64,000 nt of DNA from Nematostella vectensis. Its lineage: Eukaryota; Cnidaria; Anthozoa; Actiniaria; Edwardsiidae. The notes below the pieces were generated by a model. That model was not told the origin of the DNA. It saw only the letters and a list, made by a program, of their open reading frames with translations, and made no database searches. How positions within the stretch are numbered: the first letter of the stretch is position 1; each line of letters starts with the position of its first letter. Below, one piece after another: positions 63,120-64,000 of this stretch. The translations under genes and the position numbers were made by a program. The stretch spans positions 16,240,442 through 16,304,441 of the forward strand of contig NC_064045.1 in assembly GCF_932526225.1 (NCBI RefSeq). Direction: 5' to 3'.

Positions 63120-64000
63120 TATTTAAAAAGAACTACTGTAAGTAATTAGAGTGGTTTTCATTAACCCGTGAAACAAAGTGTGATAGTTAAACGGTAATAG
63201 TTAGTAAAACACAAAAAAGAACAATAGAATCAGATCACCACAAAGTGTAATACGCTAAAGCGTAGTTCACGGGTTAATGAAGGTTTTGACATTTCAACCT
63301 TACATCCACATGAAAGTAATGCCTAATATCGAGTGCCCTACAGTAAGTGTTTTGCAGTCAAGTTGTTTTCTGTTAGTAGGTAAAAAAATATTCTAAATAA
63401 TAGTAATCATAGCTATGGTCACCACTTACACATATAGAACTTGTAATGAAAAGAAAGAAAAAATATATATATATGCAGTCAAACAACAGAATTGCATGAT
63501 AACCTTGAATATATTGAATAAAGGACTGCAAAAAAAACATCTTTTATACTAGTTGCTTGAATTGACCCTTGGCTATTTTTAGCTGAATTCTCCTCCCCCT
63601 CTAAAAAAGAAAATAATAATAATAATAATAGAACAAAACTAAAAAGATAATAAACACAACAGAGACCCCCACCAACAATTTTGATTTTTTTTTACTTTCC
63701 TTTAAAAGGGGAGTGTCATGGTTAAGAGATTTGCAATAGCTCTAGAGCCCTGACGCAATGAACTTCAGTGAAATTCTAATACTGACTTATGAGCTTTTGG
63801 TACATGTGGGAGACTTTAAACAAAACAAAAAAAAATGACCACAAACTGTCCATTAACATAGTTTTCAATATAATATTGCATATTATTTAATAAGGTATTG
63901 ACAGCTTTTAAAAAGTTCAACTGTTTGTAGACACTTAAAAGCCTACAATAAACACTGACTCCAGACATGCGCAGTACTATGCTGCTGCCCCTTTAAAGTA
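63120..64000 (+). repeat. Array unit 29, partial at window edge
   Basis: The first 881 bp of another unit; the window ends before its RNA-gene candidate. It has an extra A near 63830 and gacgcaatgaac, and shares tctcctccccc with units 20 and 22-28. Confidence 0.93.

Larger units (their letters stand above)
1..64000. repeat. Tandem array of a ~2.0-kb unit
   Basis: The same sequence of about 2003 bp recurs head-to-tail across the whole window, 28 full copies and one partial. Unit lengths after removing insertions are 2001-2012 bp; the differences come mainly from A/T runs and the (AT)n and (AAT)n tracts. Copies differ by eye at about 1-2% of positions. Two transposon insertions (50714-56629 and 61019-62078) interrupt it. 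In unit 1 the layout is: inverted-repeat module 38-162, (AT)n near 344-355, (AAT)n near 491-510, AT-rich filler to about 870, hairpin 875-895, two GC-rich hairpins with T6 near 1050-1127, RNA-gene candidate 1136-1398, then AT-rich sequence to 2003 in which I see nothing coding. The array could be a satellite or an RNA-gene cluster. Confidence 0.98.

Overview
The window is eukaryotic and almost certainly from a metazoan. It is AT-rich, has no bacterial-style gene packing, and carries non-LTR retrotransposons of animal type. The LINE family types, the poly-C tracts and the short inverted-repeat elements with internal minisatellites would fit a marine invertebrate such as a cnidarian. That placement is inference only.

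About 57 kb of the 64 kb is one tandem array of a unit of about 2 kb. Using the motif tatttaaaaagaac as the start, I count 28 complete units plus a partial one at the right edge, each 2001-2012 bp long once insertions are removed. By eye the units differ at only about 1-2% of positions. The differences are not random. Diagnostic substitutions recur in units 2 apart (about 4012 bp) and in blocks about 14 kb apart, so the array has grown by unequal exchange of dimers and larger blocks. No unit holds a convincing protein gene. Each unit does hold a strong candidate for an RNA polymerase III gene: a perfect A box (TGGCGTAACCG), a perfect B box (GGTTCGATCCC) 215 bp downstream, a T9 terminator, and between them an 11-bp closing stem around four local hairpins. 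I could not match this RNA to 5S, U1-U6, 7SL, 7SK, RNase P/MRP, Y or vault RNA. Upstream in each unit lie two short hairpins followed by T6, a 125-bp inverted-repeat module with 16-bp arms, and (AT)n and (AAT)n microsatellites.

Units 1-25 (the first 50 kb) are free of insertions. The right part is not. Unit 26 is split at TTAA by a 5916-bp DNA transposon (50714-56629) with about 557-bp terminal inverted repeats and a TTAA duplication, as in piggyBac or Kolobok elements. Inside it are fragments of a minus-strand gene, a small inverted-repeat element full of a 74-bp minisatellite, a 5'-truncated CR1/L2-like LINE that landed in a YY1-like motif upstream of that gene (7-bp target duplication), a 98-bp palindrome and poly-C tracts. 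Unit 28 is split by a second, unrelated 5'-truncated LINE (61019-62078).

No gene set here works as a pathway. The window is a homogenised satellite-like or RNA-gene array whose right part has accumulated nested transposons.
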